Origin: CAZOWW01 sp964583765
GTDB lineage: Bacteria > Actinomycetota > Actinomycetes > Actinomycetales > Kineosporiaceae
Reading direction: 5' to 3'
Length of the DNA: 64,000 bases
NCBI GenBank assembly: GCA_964583765.1
Contig: CAZOWW010000008.1
Coordinates: 1-64,000 of the forward strand
The notes beneath the pieces were generated by a model. It searched no databases and was not told where the DNA came from. It saw only the letters and a program-made list of their open reading frames with translations. Shown here piece after piece: positions 33,801 to 42,232 of the stretch. A program made the position numbers and the translations under genes. Within the stretch, counting starts at the first letter, position 1; each line of letters starts with the position of its first letter.

Positions 33801-35554
33801 TCGAGCGGCTCGCCTCCCTGTCGAACATCGCCGGGCGGATTGAGGCCATCACCCGGGCCGCGTGCCGCGAGCGGATGGAGCGCCACCTCGACGACCTCGT
33901 CGCCGACGGCGTCCTGGACGAACGCCACCGCGCCGAGCTCTGCGCCGACCAGGCCAGCGAGCACCTGTCCCGGCTCCTGCGCGCCACGGAACAGCTCGGC
34001 CACGACCCGCGGGAGACCCTGGCCGAATCCCTGCGCGGGAAGTCACTGTCCAACGCCCACTCCGTGGCGCAGGTCCTGTCCCACCGGATCACCCACGGCC
34101 GGCCCCTGGTCGTGCCGATCACCGCCGAGGCCACCGTCCCCGCAGACATCGACCCCGCCGGCGCCGAACACCTACGCCACCTGCAGGACCTGGCCGCCGA
34201 GCGTCGCGCCGTCCTGGGCACGCGCACCGCGACGCAGCCCCCGCCATGGGCCCTGGAGGCGTTCGGCCCGGTCCCCGAGGAGAACACGCCGGCCCGCCGG
34301 GCCTGGGAGGAGCGAGCAGGGATCGTGGCCGCACACCGCGAGGCCACCGGCTGGGACGACCCGCACCGCCCGATCGGCAGCGCCCCGGGCATCTCCGCCA
34401 CCGAACGCCGTGCCTCCTACGCGCAGGCGTGGACGGCGCTGGGCCGCCCCGAGACCGAACTCACCGAGGCCGCAATGACCGAGGGACAGCTCCTGATGCG
34501 GGTCCGCGCCATGCGCTCCGAGGAGACCTGGGCGCCGGCCCACGCCACCGCCGCCCTTCAGGCCGCCGAGGCCGACGCCGAACAGGCCCGCCAGGACGCC
34601 GTGCTCACCGAGGCCGCGGCCCGACGAGCCGACGAACTGGGCGACCGCGAACGCGCCGCGCAGTTGCAGGCCGAAGCCGCCGAGCACCACGCCCGAGCAG
34701 CCGTGAAGCAGGCCGCGATCGGCCCACTCACCCTGGCCGTGCAAGCCCGAGCCGAGTGGGCCGCCAGCACGGCGGTCACCCTCGACCGGGGACGCCGCGC
34801 CTACGACGAACTCTGCCGCCGGGAGATCGACCCAGAAGCCGCGCCCGACCGCATCACCGCCGAAGAGTGGCTCGCGGCTGAGGCCGCCGCCCGCCAGGCC
34901 GACGACCCGCACCGCGTCATCACCGAGGCCGACCTGCGCGACCCGGCCGTCGAGGAGCATCTCGCCGCGGAGGACGAGGCCGAGGGCGAGGAGCCGGAGT
35001 TCACACGCGAGGAGCCAGAGGCCGCCGATCGGAGCGCGGAGGCAGCCGACCAGGGACCGGCTACTGCCAACGAGGGATCCGTCGGTGTTCGCCAGTCCGC
35101 GGCCGCCACCACACCGGAGCCGACGCAGGCCGATCCGGACCCGGCCGAGAGCACGGCGAGCTCGTCCGACGCACCAACGTCTGTCGAGGAGCCGGTGGCG
35201 ACCGACGAGAACTCAGCATCAGCAGCGGCCGGCCGAGGCGAGGACGGAAAGACCACACCGGGCAGGGCCGCAACCATCCACCCGGTGTCGCCGGCGTATG
35301 CCGTCGTGCCTCGCCAGCCCAGTGCTGTCGAGCTGCAGGCACTGGTCTCGGCCGCCCAGCTGGCGCTGCACCAGGTCCAGGAGCGAGCCAGCGCTGACGC
35401 TGCCCACAGCGACCCGGTCCTCGAGGAGCGGCATGGGGTGCTGGCCGAGGCCGATCGACACCGCCGGGAGGCCGCCGACCTGGACCACACCGTCGGAACC
35501 GAGGCACAACACGTCTCGGCGACATCCGATGAGACAGGTATCGGCGATGACTGA
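30830..35554 (+). CDS. MobF-family relaxase with RecD-like helicase (TrwC/TraA type)
   Basis: A 1,574-residue protein from GTG 30830. The relaxase domain (1-330) starts with the catalytic Tyr region (ATSAEYYTGGGG), has FSVPKSVTVAHVAAH and the metal site HTSRNGDPQLHVHN (H211, H224, H226). The helicase half has Walker A GPAGTGKS (K588), DEASMV with D664-E665, LTGDPHQLGAIEAGGVL and TVHAAQGLTVD, as in TraI/TrwC. Residues 1,300-1,574 are an acidic, Ala-rich tail. It nicks the transfer origin and unwinds the transferred strand. The tyrosine cluster has two adjacent Tyr (Y12 or Y13 region). Confidence 0.92.
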   Translation: MITIVPATSAEYYTGGGGMAAGTESYYLDAVTDGEPPGRWSGSGADDLGLVGEVDAADMQEVYGEFVNPLTGARIGNPPRAYRTVAERLAEALEAEPNALPERVEELRREFEASDRSTVLGLDATFSVPKSVTVAHVAAHRAEIAAHRAGDLERAAEFRRIRSTIEDAIHAGNAAALQYAAAITTSRAGRHGGHGTSGYWVNAPGLVTASFFQHTSRNGDPQLHVHNVILNRAYCTDGKARAIDARDLMAHRHALGAVADRVLEERLAAAGFDFELRPDGVAREMPIVPEQITDLFSSRRRQVTGQLSEAVELAQDKLGRELTDLELYRLRQRLTLATRRAKDHSHVETTEEMVDRWAAETVAEVGTALESVAGAIQEHLAEAPGRRTPATWSPDAVIAEAVAACGEQRAAWTRADLMLELHRRLPTLGLADDADIVHVLDQLAERALTGDLAQQVSGHALPALGRTRGTTATGAGDADGDGPGQGNGEEPGAASTSPGDWVARALEANPFCSPSEIRYASVGTLTAETALRQAALVRGRHRVDADELGEWLDARCPTIGADQRAAVTGIATSDAALTVLVGPAGTGKSFTAGALAGAWSDLAGGRVVGLAVSQAATLVLRADGIETSRNVAQWLGTQERLTQGTAHDADREWLLGSRDIVLVDEASMVTTRDLETIRAHVEAAGARLVLTGDPHQLGAIEAGGVLGLLDGHAETYTLADVRRFHEPWERQASLDLRAGNPEALATYDAHGRLLSYDSPEAALDAAAQAAVADRLSGRSVVVVTGTNEQAATVSANIRAQLVALGLVEETGILLERDQVTAGIGDLIAARRNDYRIGVTNRLQYVIRSIEDDGALLVEQVADPHDPGGSRTPGAPVRLPAPYVLEDVQLGYASTVHAAQGLTVDAGHLVTDGDVDDKALYVALTRGGVRNTAHVITATDSGDPLTATREGSTGATVLGSSSQRPSAQAVLRACLDREDTAQAATVRREADLERLASLSNIAGRIEAITRAACRERMERHLDDLVADGVLDERHRAELCADQASEHLSRLLRATEQLGHDPRETLAESLRGKSLSNAHSVAQVLSHRITHGRPLVVPITAEATVPADIDPAGAEHLRHLQDLAAERRAVLGTRTATQPPPWALEAFGPVPEENTPARRAWEERAGIVAAHREATGWDDPHRPIGSAPGISATERRASYAQAWTALGRPETELTEAAMTEGQLLMRVRAMRSEETWAPAHATAALQAAEADAEQARQDAVLTEAAARRADELGDRERAAQLQAEAAEHHARAAVKQAAIGPLTLAVQARAEWAASTAVTLDRGRRAYDELCRREIDPEAAPDRITAEEWLAAEAAARQADDPHRVITEADLRDPAVEEHLAAEDEAEGEEPEFTREEPEAADRSAEAADQGPATANEGSVGVRQSAAATTPEPTQADPDPAESTASSSDAPTSVEEPVATDENSASAAAGRGEDGKTTPGRAATIHPVSPAYAVVPRQPSAVELQALVSAAQLALHQVQERASADAAHSDPVLEERHGVLAEADRHRREAADLDHTVGTEAQHVSATSDETGIGDD

Positions 35555-35678
35555 GCACACCGAGGCCAGACCAGGGCCGCAGGGAAGGCAGGCGGCCCCG
35601 TTCACACCGCCAAGGCTGACCCGGCAGGCAGCACCGTCCCGGCTGTTCGACGTGCCCCCGGTGATCGGAATGGTCGGG

Positions 35679-36185
35679 TCACCGGCCGGGGTAGCGCAAG
35701 GTCTCCCTGGCCCCGGTGATCCACAGCAGCCACTCCAGAACGCCGGTGGCCCACTCCCAGTAGGGCCGGCGGCCGACCACGAGCTGCCCTGCGGCCGCGA
35801 GCTCCTCCTGGATCGCCGGCCCGGTGACCGCACGATCCGCCCGGGAGATCGGCGCGGCCGGGGAATGCCCGAGCGTCCAGGCTGCCGCCGTCCAAACCCC
35901 AAGGACGAACCGGCCAGCACCGTCCATGGCCTCCACCGGCCGGTCGCCGGCACCGAGCGCCTCCGCAAGCCGGATCAGCAAGCGGTCCCACTGCTCATCC
36001 AGCTCCGAAGCCAGCCGCGGCCACGGCACACCGCCGTCCAGCACCCCGACCTGACCGGCGATCGCCGATCCGGGCAGCAGGGCCGGCGGCTCGCCCAGGC
36101 ATCGCGGCACCCCGCTGTCGAAGAATCCGCCCCCGCCGGGGAGCGGATCAGACCGGGGGGCCGGCGGCATCTCGGTCACCGTCAT
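35679..36185 (-). CDS. Hypothetical protein opposite the transfer operon
   Basis: A 168-residue protein from ATG 36185 (GAGGAG five bases upstream). The C-terminal part is conserved-looking: LDEQWDRLLIRLAEALGAGD, RFVLGVWTAAAWTLGHSPAAP, ELAAAGQLVVGRRPYWEWATG and VLEWLLWITGARETLRY. The Trp-rich segments suggest a compact helical domain. No family named. It is convergent with the relaxase operon; a short plus-strand frame starting at 35547 overlaps its end and is probably not a gene. Confidence 0.6.
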   Translation of the reverse strand: MTVTEMPPAPRSDPLPGGGGFFDSGVPRCLGEPPALLPGSAIAGQVGVLDGGVPWPRLASELDEQWDRLLIRLAEALGAGDRPVEAMDGAGRFVLGVWTAAAWTLGHSPAAPISRADRAVTGPAIQEELAAAGQLVVGRRPYWEWATGVLEWLLWITGARETLRYPGR

Positions 36186-36305
36186 CACCGCTCCTCACGC
36201 CCAGAAATCGGGATGCCACCGACAGTACGGACGACCCCCGACAGCCAGCACGGACGCCCGCACCCACGAACCAGCTCACCGCTCACGGAAGGAACCGATC
36301 TCCTC

Positions 36306-36503
36306 ATGTCCCGCCCACCGTCCGGACCCGACCTCGACGGGCTCCCGCTGCTCATTGCCGTGCCTCGCGCGGCCAAGCTTCTGGGCATTTCCCGGGCTTC
36401 GGCCTATCGGCTCGCTGCGTCCGGAGAGCTGCCCTGCAAGCGCCTCGGTGGACGCGTCTACGTGGTCACCTCCAAGTTCCGTGAGCTCCTGGAGGACCTG
36501 TGA
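36306..36503 (+). CDS. xis: Excisionase-like helix-turn-helix protein (element B)
   Basis: A 65-residue protein from ATG 36306. AVPRAAKLLGISRASAYR and AASGELPCKRLGGRVYV repeat the excisionase motif seen at 3822, with the same length and the same GTGA overlap with integrase. The recognition helix differs at only a few positions from copy A, so the two proteins may recognise related sites. Confidence 0.85.
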   Translation: MSRPPSGPDLDGLPLLIAVPRAAKLLGISRASAYRLAASGELPCKRLGGRVYVVTSKFRELLEDL

Positions 36504-37921
36504 CCCCGCAAGGGAACAAGCGCAGGCGCCCGGCCATCCCCGGGATCTCCGTGTACCCGCGCGGGAAGACGTTCGCCTACAACGTGGAGCTCCCTGCGGA
36601 CTCCGTGACCGGGGAACGCCGCCGCGAGTACGCGGGCGGATTCGCCACCGAGGAGGAGGCCTGGTCCGAGGCCGTCAAGGTGAAGAACTCCCAGGAGGAG
36701 GGCCGGCTCGCCCGGTCGTCGCGCCGCACCGTTGCGCAGTTCCTCACCGAGTGGCTGGAGACCGTCCAGCAGGAGCTCAAGGGGACGACCTACACGAACT
36801 ACCGCGACTACTCCACGGCCTATGTGATCCCGCTGATGGGCAGGCGAAGGCTCCAGGAGGTCGATGTGCCGACCCTGAACGCCTTCTACCGCCGGCTGCT
36901 GGACAGCGGGCGGCTGAAGCCGGACAACAACTCGGTGATGTACGCCTTCTGGCAGGAGCAGAAGGCCAAGGGGCAGGAGCCGACACCTGCCCAGATCTCC
37001 CGGACGTGCAAGACGTCGATCCACGCGGCACGCGCGGCGGTCCTGCGCTACCGCCGAGGTCGGATCCCGGTCCGCAAGCCCGCCGGCCTGGCGCCGAAGA
37101 CGGTGAAGAACGTCCATCGCATGCTGCACCGTGCGCTGTCCGACGCGGTCGCCTGGCGGTACACCGCCTACAACCCGGCCGTCCACGCGAGCCTGCCCCG
37201 CACGGGCCGGGGGAAGAAGAACCGTCCGGAGCCCTGGACAGTCCCCCAGTTGATCGCCTGGCTGGAAGTGGCCCGGAATGACCGGGACGCCGGAATGTGG
37301 ATGCTGGCCGCGACCACCGGGATGCGCCGCTCCGAGCTCGCCGGGACCCGGCGAGACCTGCTCGACCTCGACGCGGGAACACTCGTCATCGAGCCGACCC
37401 GTGTCGTTGTGGCCGGCCGGGCGGAGGAGTCCGACGGCAAGACGGACTCGAGTCAGCGCACCATCTCGCTCGACGTCTTCACCGTCGCGGCGCTGCGCCG
37501 GCAGCTCGCGATGCTCGACGAGGAAGCGGCCGCCTTCGGCCAGGCCCCGGCCGCACAAGGACACCTGTTCTGCCACCCCGACGGTCGCCCCCTGCACCCG
37601 GACACCATCACCCGGCGGTTCAACCGCCTCGTCGACCAGGTCGGCGTCCCGCGGATCCGCCTGCACGACGTCCGGCACACCTACGCCACGGCCTGCCTGG
37701 ACGCCGGGATCAATCCCAAGCTCATCAGCGACCGGATCGGCCACTCCAGCACGGCCTTCACCCTGACCACCTACACGCACCGGTCCACCGGCCAGGACCG
37801 CGCCGTCGCGGAGGACTTCGCCCGGCTGTTGTTCGCCGACGCAACACCAGCGCCCGGGAGCCAGCCGAGCCCGGACCCGGGAAGCGACGAACCCCGCGAG
37901 GGCACCGCGCCGCAGCCCTGA
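36500..37921 (+). CDS. int: Tyrosine recombinase integrase (element B)
   Basis: A 473-residue integrase from GTG 36500. Arm-binding N-terminus (GISVYPRGKTFAYN, GGFATEEEAWSEAVK), core-binding domain with the same long insert as integrase A, and catalytic residues in TTGMRRSEL (R276), LHDVRHTYATA (H389, R392), IGHSSTAFTLTTYTH with Y425. It is homologous to the integrase at 4016 along the whole length. It should recombine the 45-bp tRNA repeat. It lies 10.7 kb from the right att, the gap being filled by cargo. Confidence 0.92.
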   Translation: MTPQGNKRRRPAIPGISVYPRGKTFAYNVELPADSVTGERRREYAGGFATEEEAWSEAVKVKNSQEEGRLARSSRRTVAQFLTEWLETVQQELKGTTYTNYRDYSTAYVIPLMGRRRLQEVDVPTLNAFYRRLLDSGRLKPDNNSVMYAFWQEQKAKGQEPTPAQISRTCKTSIHAARAAVLRYRRGRIPVRKPAGLAPKTVKNVHRMLHRALSDAVAWRYTAYNPAVHASLPRTGRGKKNRPEPWTVPQLIAWLEVARNDRDAGMWMLAATTGMRRSELAGTRRDLLDLDAGTLVIEPTRVVVAGRAEESDGKTDSSQRTISLDVFTVAALRRQLAMLDEEAAAFGQAPAAQGHLFCHPDGRPLHPDTITRRFNRLVDQVGVPRIRLHDVRHTYATACLDAGINPKLISDRIGHSSTAFTLTTYTHRSTGQDRAVAEDFARLLFADATPAPGSQPSPDPGSDEPREGTAPQP

Positions 37922-38094
37922 CCCGCCGGCGAGCCGACGCCGGCCCCTTGTCTCCCGGGGCGAACGCCCGGGACTCCCCCACCCGCACCGATCAGGAGGA
38001 TGCCACGTCCACGCCGGACCGAATTGTCAGTGATTGTTGCTATACGAGTGATCAGACAACGGCTGGAACCGAATCAGGACAGGCAGGAGCAAGC

Positions 38095-39732
38095 GTGAAC
38101 GACGCCATGCCCTTCACCGGGCTGACGCTGTCCGGAGTCGCCCACAAACTGGGCGTCCCGCGACTGCACGTGTGGTGGCGAGCCAAAGCAGCCGACTTCC
38201 CCAACCCCAGAACCCGCCTCGCCAACGGCACCGACCTCTGGTCCGCCGAGGAGGTCGAGACCTGGGCCCTGACCCATGGCCGCGGCCGCCGCGTCCCGCT
38301 CACCCGCTGGCCCAGCAGTACCCCGGCCGAGTACGCCGGCACCCGAGACCTGACCGGCGCGATCGCTCAGTGCTGGCACCACCCGGCCGGCACGATCGCC
38401 CTGGTCTGGAGGCTGACCGAGCAGTACCACCCGGGCAACGCTCAGCACCTGAAAGAGCTGCCCGGAGTCTCCGCCGTGGTTTTCGTCGACAACGGCTTCG
38501 ACATCTACGGCTACCCGGACCTGTCCGGCACCCTGCCCACACACCGCCCGGCAGAGCCACCAAACCGGCTCGACACCGACGACCAGGGCCGCTACGACGT
38601 GCCCTGGCCCACCCTGGCCACCGTCATCGGTATGCCCGTGCCCTACTGGCCCTACGCCCTGCGCCACGCCGAACTCATCCAGGCCTGGTCACCGGGCGAC
38701 CCCGCGGTCACGGCCCCGGCCGCGCCCTTCCTGGACACCGCGGCGCTGCGCGAACTCGCAGACACCTACCCCACCGACCACCCGGCGGCCCAGGTCCTGA
38801 CCACCCTGGCCCGCCACGTCGCCCACCAGGCCATGCAGGACGCCCTCAGCGACCTCAATTGCCTGGGCTCCGCCGGATCCCCAGGGACGCCACCGGCTCT
38901 GCGCATCGCCGCCCGGCCTCTGACCGTGCCCGAGGCCGACCTCGATGCACTGACCTCGACCACCCGCCGGGCCGGGTGGCTGGAGGTCCTGGCCCGCACC
39001 GACACCCTGGCTGCGGCCTGCGTGCGCCAGGCCCGGCAGTTCAACAGCGGCCAGGACTTCCCCTACAGCAACCCCACCCAAGTCACCATCGACTCCACCG
39101 ACGCCTCCCGTAAGTGGGCCGACCGGCTGCGCCCGGTCGCCCCGCCCCTGCCCGCGGGATTCCAGTTCCTGTCCGCTCCAGGTGCCGGACCGGCGCTGAT
39201 CGACCCCCTCACCGATGCGCCTGCCCGGCAATGCGACGACGGGACCCTGCTCGTCGCGATCCCCCAGCGCCTGCCCGCTACCTCGCCCCTGGCCGAGGTG
39301 ATCCTCGACCACCCCGTCTGGGTCCGCACCCAGGACGGCGCCCTGTGGCCCCTGCCGCAGGACTCCCGCGCCGGCATCTCCTGGGGCTACTCCGGCAGCG
39401 GACCTGGCACCCTCGCCCAGACCCTCGCCCGGCTCCTGGACGACATCAACGCCCCCGGCGCCCACGCCGACCCCGACCAGAAGGCCCTACGGCGCCTGAC
39501 CGAACTGCCCCTGCCCCAGGGCACCGTCATCACCCGGGCCGAGCTGGAGGCCATCCGCGCAGGCAAGCCCATCCCCGCCCGCCTGCGCATGCTCGCCCAC
39601 GGCGGCGACCCCTACCTGACCATTCAGGACGTCCCCCCGACCCGGAACCCCCAGCAGCTCCAAGACCCCGACCAGGCCCAGGACGAGACCGAGACCCCGG
39701 ACGACGACCAGCCCACCGGAGGCACCCGATGA
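38095..39732 (+). CDS. Hypothetical protein with N-terminal AlpA-like HTH
   Basis: A 545-residue protein from GTG 38095 with AGGAG five bases upstream. FTGLTLSGVAHKLGVPRLHV and ADFPNPRTRLANGTDLWSAE form an AlpA/MerR-like DNA-binding unit. Residues 80-500 are unassigned, with blocks such as ALVWRLTEQYHPG, AVVFVDNGFDIYGYPDL and TLARHVAHQAMQDALSDL. A Pro/Asp-rich tail follows. It is coupled (ATGA) to a membrane protein gene. Similar large proteins flank integrases in actinobacterial elements, but I cannot name this one. Partition or regulation are possible roles. Confidence 0.55.
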   Translation: MNDAMPFTGLTLSGVAHKLGVPRLHVWWRAKAADFPNPRTRLANGTDLWSAEEVETWALTHGRGRRVPLTRWPSSTPAEYAGTRDLTGAIAQCWHHPAGTIALVWRLTEQYHPGNAQHLKELPGVSAVVFVDNGFDIYGYPDLSGTLPTHRPAEPPNRLDTDDQGRYDVPWPTLATVIGMPVPYWPYALRHAELIQAWSPGDPAVTAPAAPFLDTAALRELADTYPTDHPAAQVLTTLARHVAHQAMQDALSDLNCLGSAGSPGTPPALRIAARPLTVPEADLDALTSTTRRAGWLEVLARTDTLAAACVRQARQFNSGQDFPYSNPTQVTIDSTDASRKWADRLRPVAPPLPAGFQFLSAPGAGPALIDPLTDAPARQCDDGTLLVAIPQRLPATSPLAEVILDHPVWVRTQDGALWPLPQDSRAGISWGYSGSGPGTLAQTLARLLDDINAPGAHADPDQKALRRLTELPLPQGTVITRAELEAIRAGKPIPARLRMLAHGGDPYLTIQDVPPTRNPQQLQDPDQAQDETETPDDDQPTGGTR

Positions 39733-40346
39733 ACCACCCACTCCCTCCGGCGTCTCCCACGGACGTCGTCCCCCTGCCCGGACCCGACACCCTCCCCTCG
39801 ATGATCGGTGAGTACCTGGTCCACCTGTGGAACCAGGCCCGCGACGAGCTGAAGGCCCTGCAGCGCCCCGAGACCCGGCCCCGCACCATCGCCGTGCTCG
39901 TGGCCCTGGCCGTCGGCGCAATCGTCGTCCTGTACGTGGCGCTGAACCTGTTGAACGCGATCGGGCAGGCCATCACCGACATCAGCTGGCCCACACCGAG
40001 CCACACCACCTCCGTGGACGCCCGCGCGCTGCCCGGCATCGTCACCACGCCGGTCCACGACTACCTCACCGCCCACGCCGGCGGCCTGCCCCTGACACCC
40101 CAGCAACTCTGGTGGGCCTGGTGCACCGCCGGCGTCGGCTTCTTCCTGATCGCCCTGACCGGCAACATCGGCGCCCGCATCGGCTGGACCCTCTACGGGG
40201 CCACCACCACTGCCATCGTCTACACCGCCACCCCAAGCCCAGCCCACACCACCGCGGCCGCCCTGACCGCCGCAACCTGGGCCGCGCTCAGCATCCCCGC
40301 CTACCGGCGAGGCCGATCCCGAACCCACGTCCTCGTCGCCGGGTAA
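39729..40346 (+). CDS. Membrane protein, 205 residues
   Basis: ATG 39729 overlaps the preceding stop. Membrane helices: IAVLVALAVGAIVVLYVALNL, LWWAWCTAGVGFFLIALTG, WTLYGATTTAIVYTA and AAALTAATWAALSIPAY. A Pro-rich cytoplasmic start and an external loop of about 55 residues separate helices 1 and 2. No family recognised. It is the last gene of this plus-strand pair; a hairpin follows. Confidence 0.6.
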   Translation: MNHPLPPASPTDVVPLPGPDTLPSMIGEYLVHLWNQARDELKALQRPETRPRTIAVLVALAVGAIVVLYVALNLLNAIGQAITDISWPTPSHTTSVDARALPGIVTTPVHDYLTAHAGGLPLTPQQLWWAWCTAGVGFFLIALTGNIGARIGWTLYGATTTAIVYTATPSPAHTTAAALTAATWAALSIPAYRRGRSRTHVLVAG

Positions 40347-40364
40347 CCATCCCGCCGAAACAAC

Positions 40365-40399
40365 CGTGTGGCTCCGTCCGGGCAGGGCGGAGCCACACG
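40365..40399. terminator. 12-bp-arm hairpin between convergent genes
   Basis: CGTGTGGCTCCG (40365-40376) and CGGAGCCACACG (40388-40399) are perfect complements in the gap between the membrane gene and the convergent DUF2716 gene. Probably a bidirectional terminator; no U-tract. Confidence 0.65.
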
Positions 40400-40553
40400 C
40401 CGTTGCAGAATCTGCCCTGCAGCTGGTCGGTCTCGATGGGGAGGACCGGTGCCGACTCCACCCATCGTCGGCTCGGCCTGTTCCTCCGAGCCCAGGTGGT
40501 CGGGCCGTCGCCCTTGACCAGGCTCGTCATGCTCGCAGGTGGGCCACCCCAGC

Positions 40554-41891
40554 TCAGCCGGCCGAACCAAGGGTCAAGGTGTTGCCCTGATTGAGGCCGT
40601 CCCGGCGCAGAACACGTCCCAGCAGTGCCGTCAGCTCTTCCTCGACCTGGGCCAGCAGTTCGACGCCGAAGACGCAGAGCGACTGCTCAAAGGGATGTCC
40701 GAAGGTGCCCAACCGAACATCGCTCGTGGTGTGGATGTAGTAGTCCCCGTCCGGGTATGCGCTACCCGGCCATGGCGGTTGGCCGGGTCCACCCACCCGC
40801 TGCGGGTCGAAGCGACAACCGGCGTGGTTCCAATCCAGCCAGTAGAGGGGTTCGTCCCCGCGGACAGATGACCGCAGACCACGCTCGACGATCGCCTCCA
40901 GCCGCTCCCGGCCCCCCTCGCCCTCGACCCCGGCCACAGCCGCGAGATCCCAGGTAGCCGATCCGACAGGCTCGGCGATACCGGGGAATGCGCGGGCGCT
41001 CGGCGAGAATCCCAACGCCAAGGTGAATCGGTCCCACACCACGTGATGGTCGAAATCGTCGAACAGAAGCCGTACGGGTCGCGATGTGACGACGGCGCCC
41101 TCCGGAGCCCACCGGAACGTCACGACCTGTGTGATCTCGCGGAACCCCAGACCGAGCAGGACCTTCCACTGCTCATCGTCGACCTCGATGAGCAGACAGC
41201 CGTCCCCACGCCGTTGTCGCCAACCCTCCCATGGCGGCAGACCGAAGAGCCGTTCCCAGCCGGCCAGGGCTGGGATCAGCACATCGGGTCGGCCGGTGAA
41301 GCCGCCGATCAGCGCGAATCGCGCGTCAGGGAGGTTCTCGATCCACGCCACATCCACGACCCGAGCGTCGTGCTCGACCATGAGCACTTCGTACTCCCAA
41401 TACTGGAGCCGCCCGTCCGCCTCCAGTTCCGCGAGGTCTCTGCCGAAAGGGCCCGCTTCGCTGACGCGCTTCCAAACCTGCTCGGCACACCGGTGTTCGC
41501 GTGGGTCCATCTGCCGTAGCTTCTGCCCGTTCCCCAGAGCCCCTTGCACGGGCAGGTCCTCGACCTCGACCACCAGAACCGCACGACTCTCCCCCGAGCG
41601 AAACCCTGCGGCGACGAGCGCCTCCACCAACCCGGGGGTCCGGTCATGCGCGTAGACCCTCCACTCGGCCGGCTCTCCCCGCTCGGCAAACGCGGCCTGT
41701 TGCCGGGCAACGACCTCCGCCACGTCGACGTCCAGCATGTCTCGGTGTTCGACCGTGCCATGACTGCCGAAATGGGTCCGCACGACCGGCCCCTCCTGCA
41801 CCACCACGGCCCCCACCGCAGGACGGCGCGGGACCGCCGCCCGCACCTCAGCGTCGTACGCCGCCAGCAGTTCGTCCGTCCCCAAGCCCAC
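40554..41891 (-). CDS. GNAT-like and DUF2716 fusion protein
   Basis: A 445-residue protein from GTG/ATG 41891. The N-terminal half reads like two degenerate acetyltransferase repeats (RVYAHDRTPGLVEALVAAGF, ARVVDVAWIENLPDARFALI, GGFTGRPDVLIPALAGWERL). The C-terminal 150 residues match DUF2716: VWDRFTLALGFSPSARAFPG, AEPVGSATWDLA, AYPDGDYYIHTTSDVRLGTF and HPFEQSLCVFGVELL. DUF2716 occurs alone or in such fusions in Streptomyces; its activity is unknown. Normal GC content. It is the last gene of the minus-strand cluster. Confidence 0.75.
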   Translation of the reverse strand: MGLGTDELLAAYDAEVRAAVPRRPAVGAVVVQEGPVVRTHFGSHGTVEHRDMLDVDVAEVVARQQAAFAERGEPAEWRVYAHDRTPGLVEALVAAGFRSGESRAVLVVEVEDLPVQGALGNGQKLRQMDPREHRCAEQVWKRVSEAGPFGRDLAELEADGRLQYWEYEVLMVEHDARVVDVAWIENLPDARFALIGGFTGRPDVLIPALAGWERLFGLPPWEGWRQRRGDGCLLIEVDDEQWKVLLGLGFREITQVVTFRWAPEGAVVTSRPVRLLFDDFDHHVVWDRFTLALGFSPSARAFPGIAEPVGSATWDLAAVAGVEGEGGRERLEAIVERGLRSSVRGDEPLYWLDWNHAGCRFDPQRVGGPGQPPWPGSAYPDGDYYIHTTSDVRLGTFGHPFEQSLCVFGVELLAQVEEELTALLGRVLRRDGLNQGNTLTLGSAG

Positions 41892-42232
41892 GCCGCCCTC
41901 CCCACCACCCTCGGCCCGACTCTGAGCTAGTCAAGAGCGTGCTGACCCTCATCCTGGACCAGGAGACCAACCGGTGAAGGTCAATTGGAAGGAGCTCCAG
42001 AGACCCGCCCTGGGGATGGCTCGGCGGCGCAGCGTCGGGCAATGCGGTCTGGTCGCCGAGGTGAGGGCCGCAGCCAACGCGGCTTCAGCCTGCTGCCGCA
42101 TGACCGGGATCCAGACCATCCGAACTGCGGCAAATGTGATCGCCATAGCCGTCATCACCGCACGTCATGAGCGGAATGCCGGAGCGGCAGTCTTCAGGCG
42201 GCCCCGGGTGGATGCGTCGCCGTCAATGGGGG
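41892..42232. other. Gap without a supported gene
   Basis: Weakly coding-like frames exist on both strands (for example MTAMAITFAAVRMVWIPVMR on the minus strand near 42155), but none has a start signal or a recognisable relative. It may be remnant sequence between the cupin and DUF2716 genes. Confidence 0.3.

Noticed and set aside
35547..35680. Plus-strand gene overlapping the relaxase stop (ATGA)
   Set aside because: The coupling looks attractive, but the frame runs into the convergent gene at 35679 and soon becomes low-complexity.
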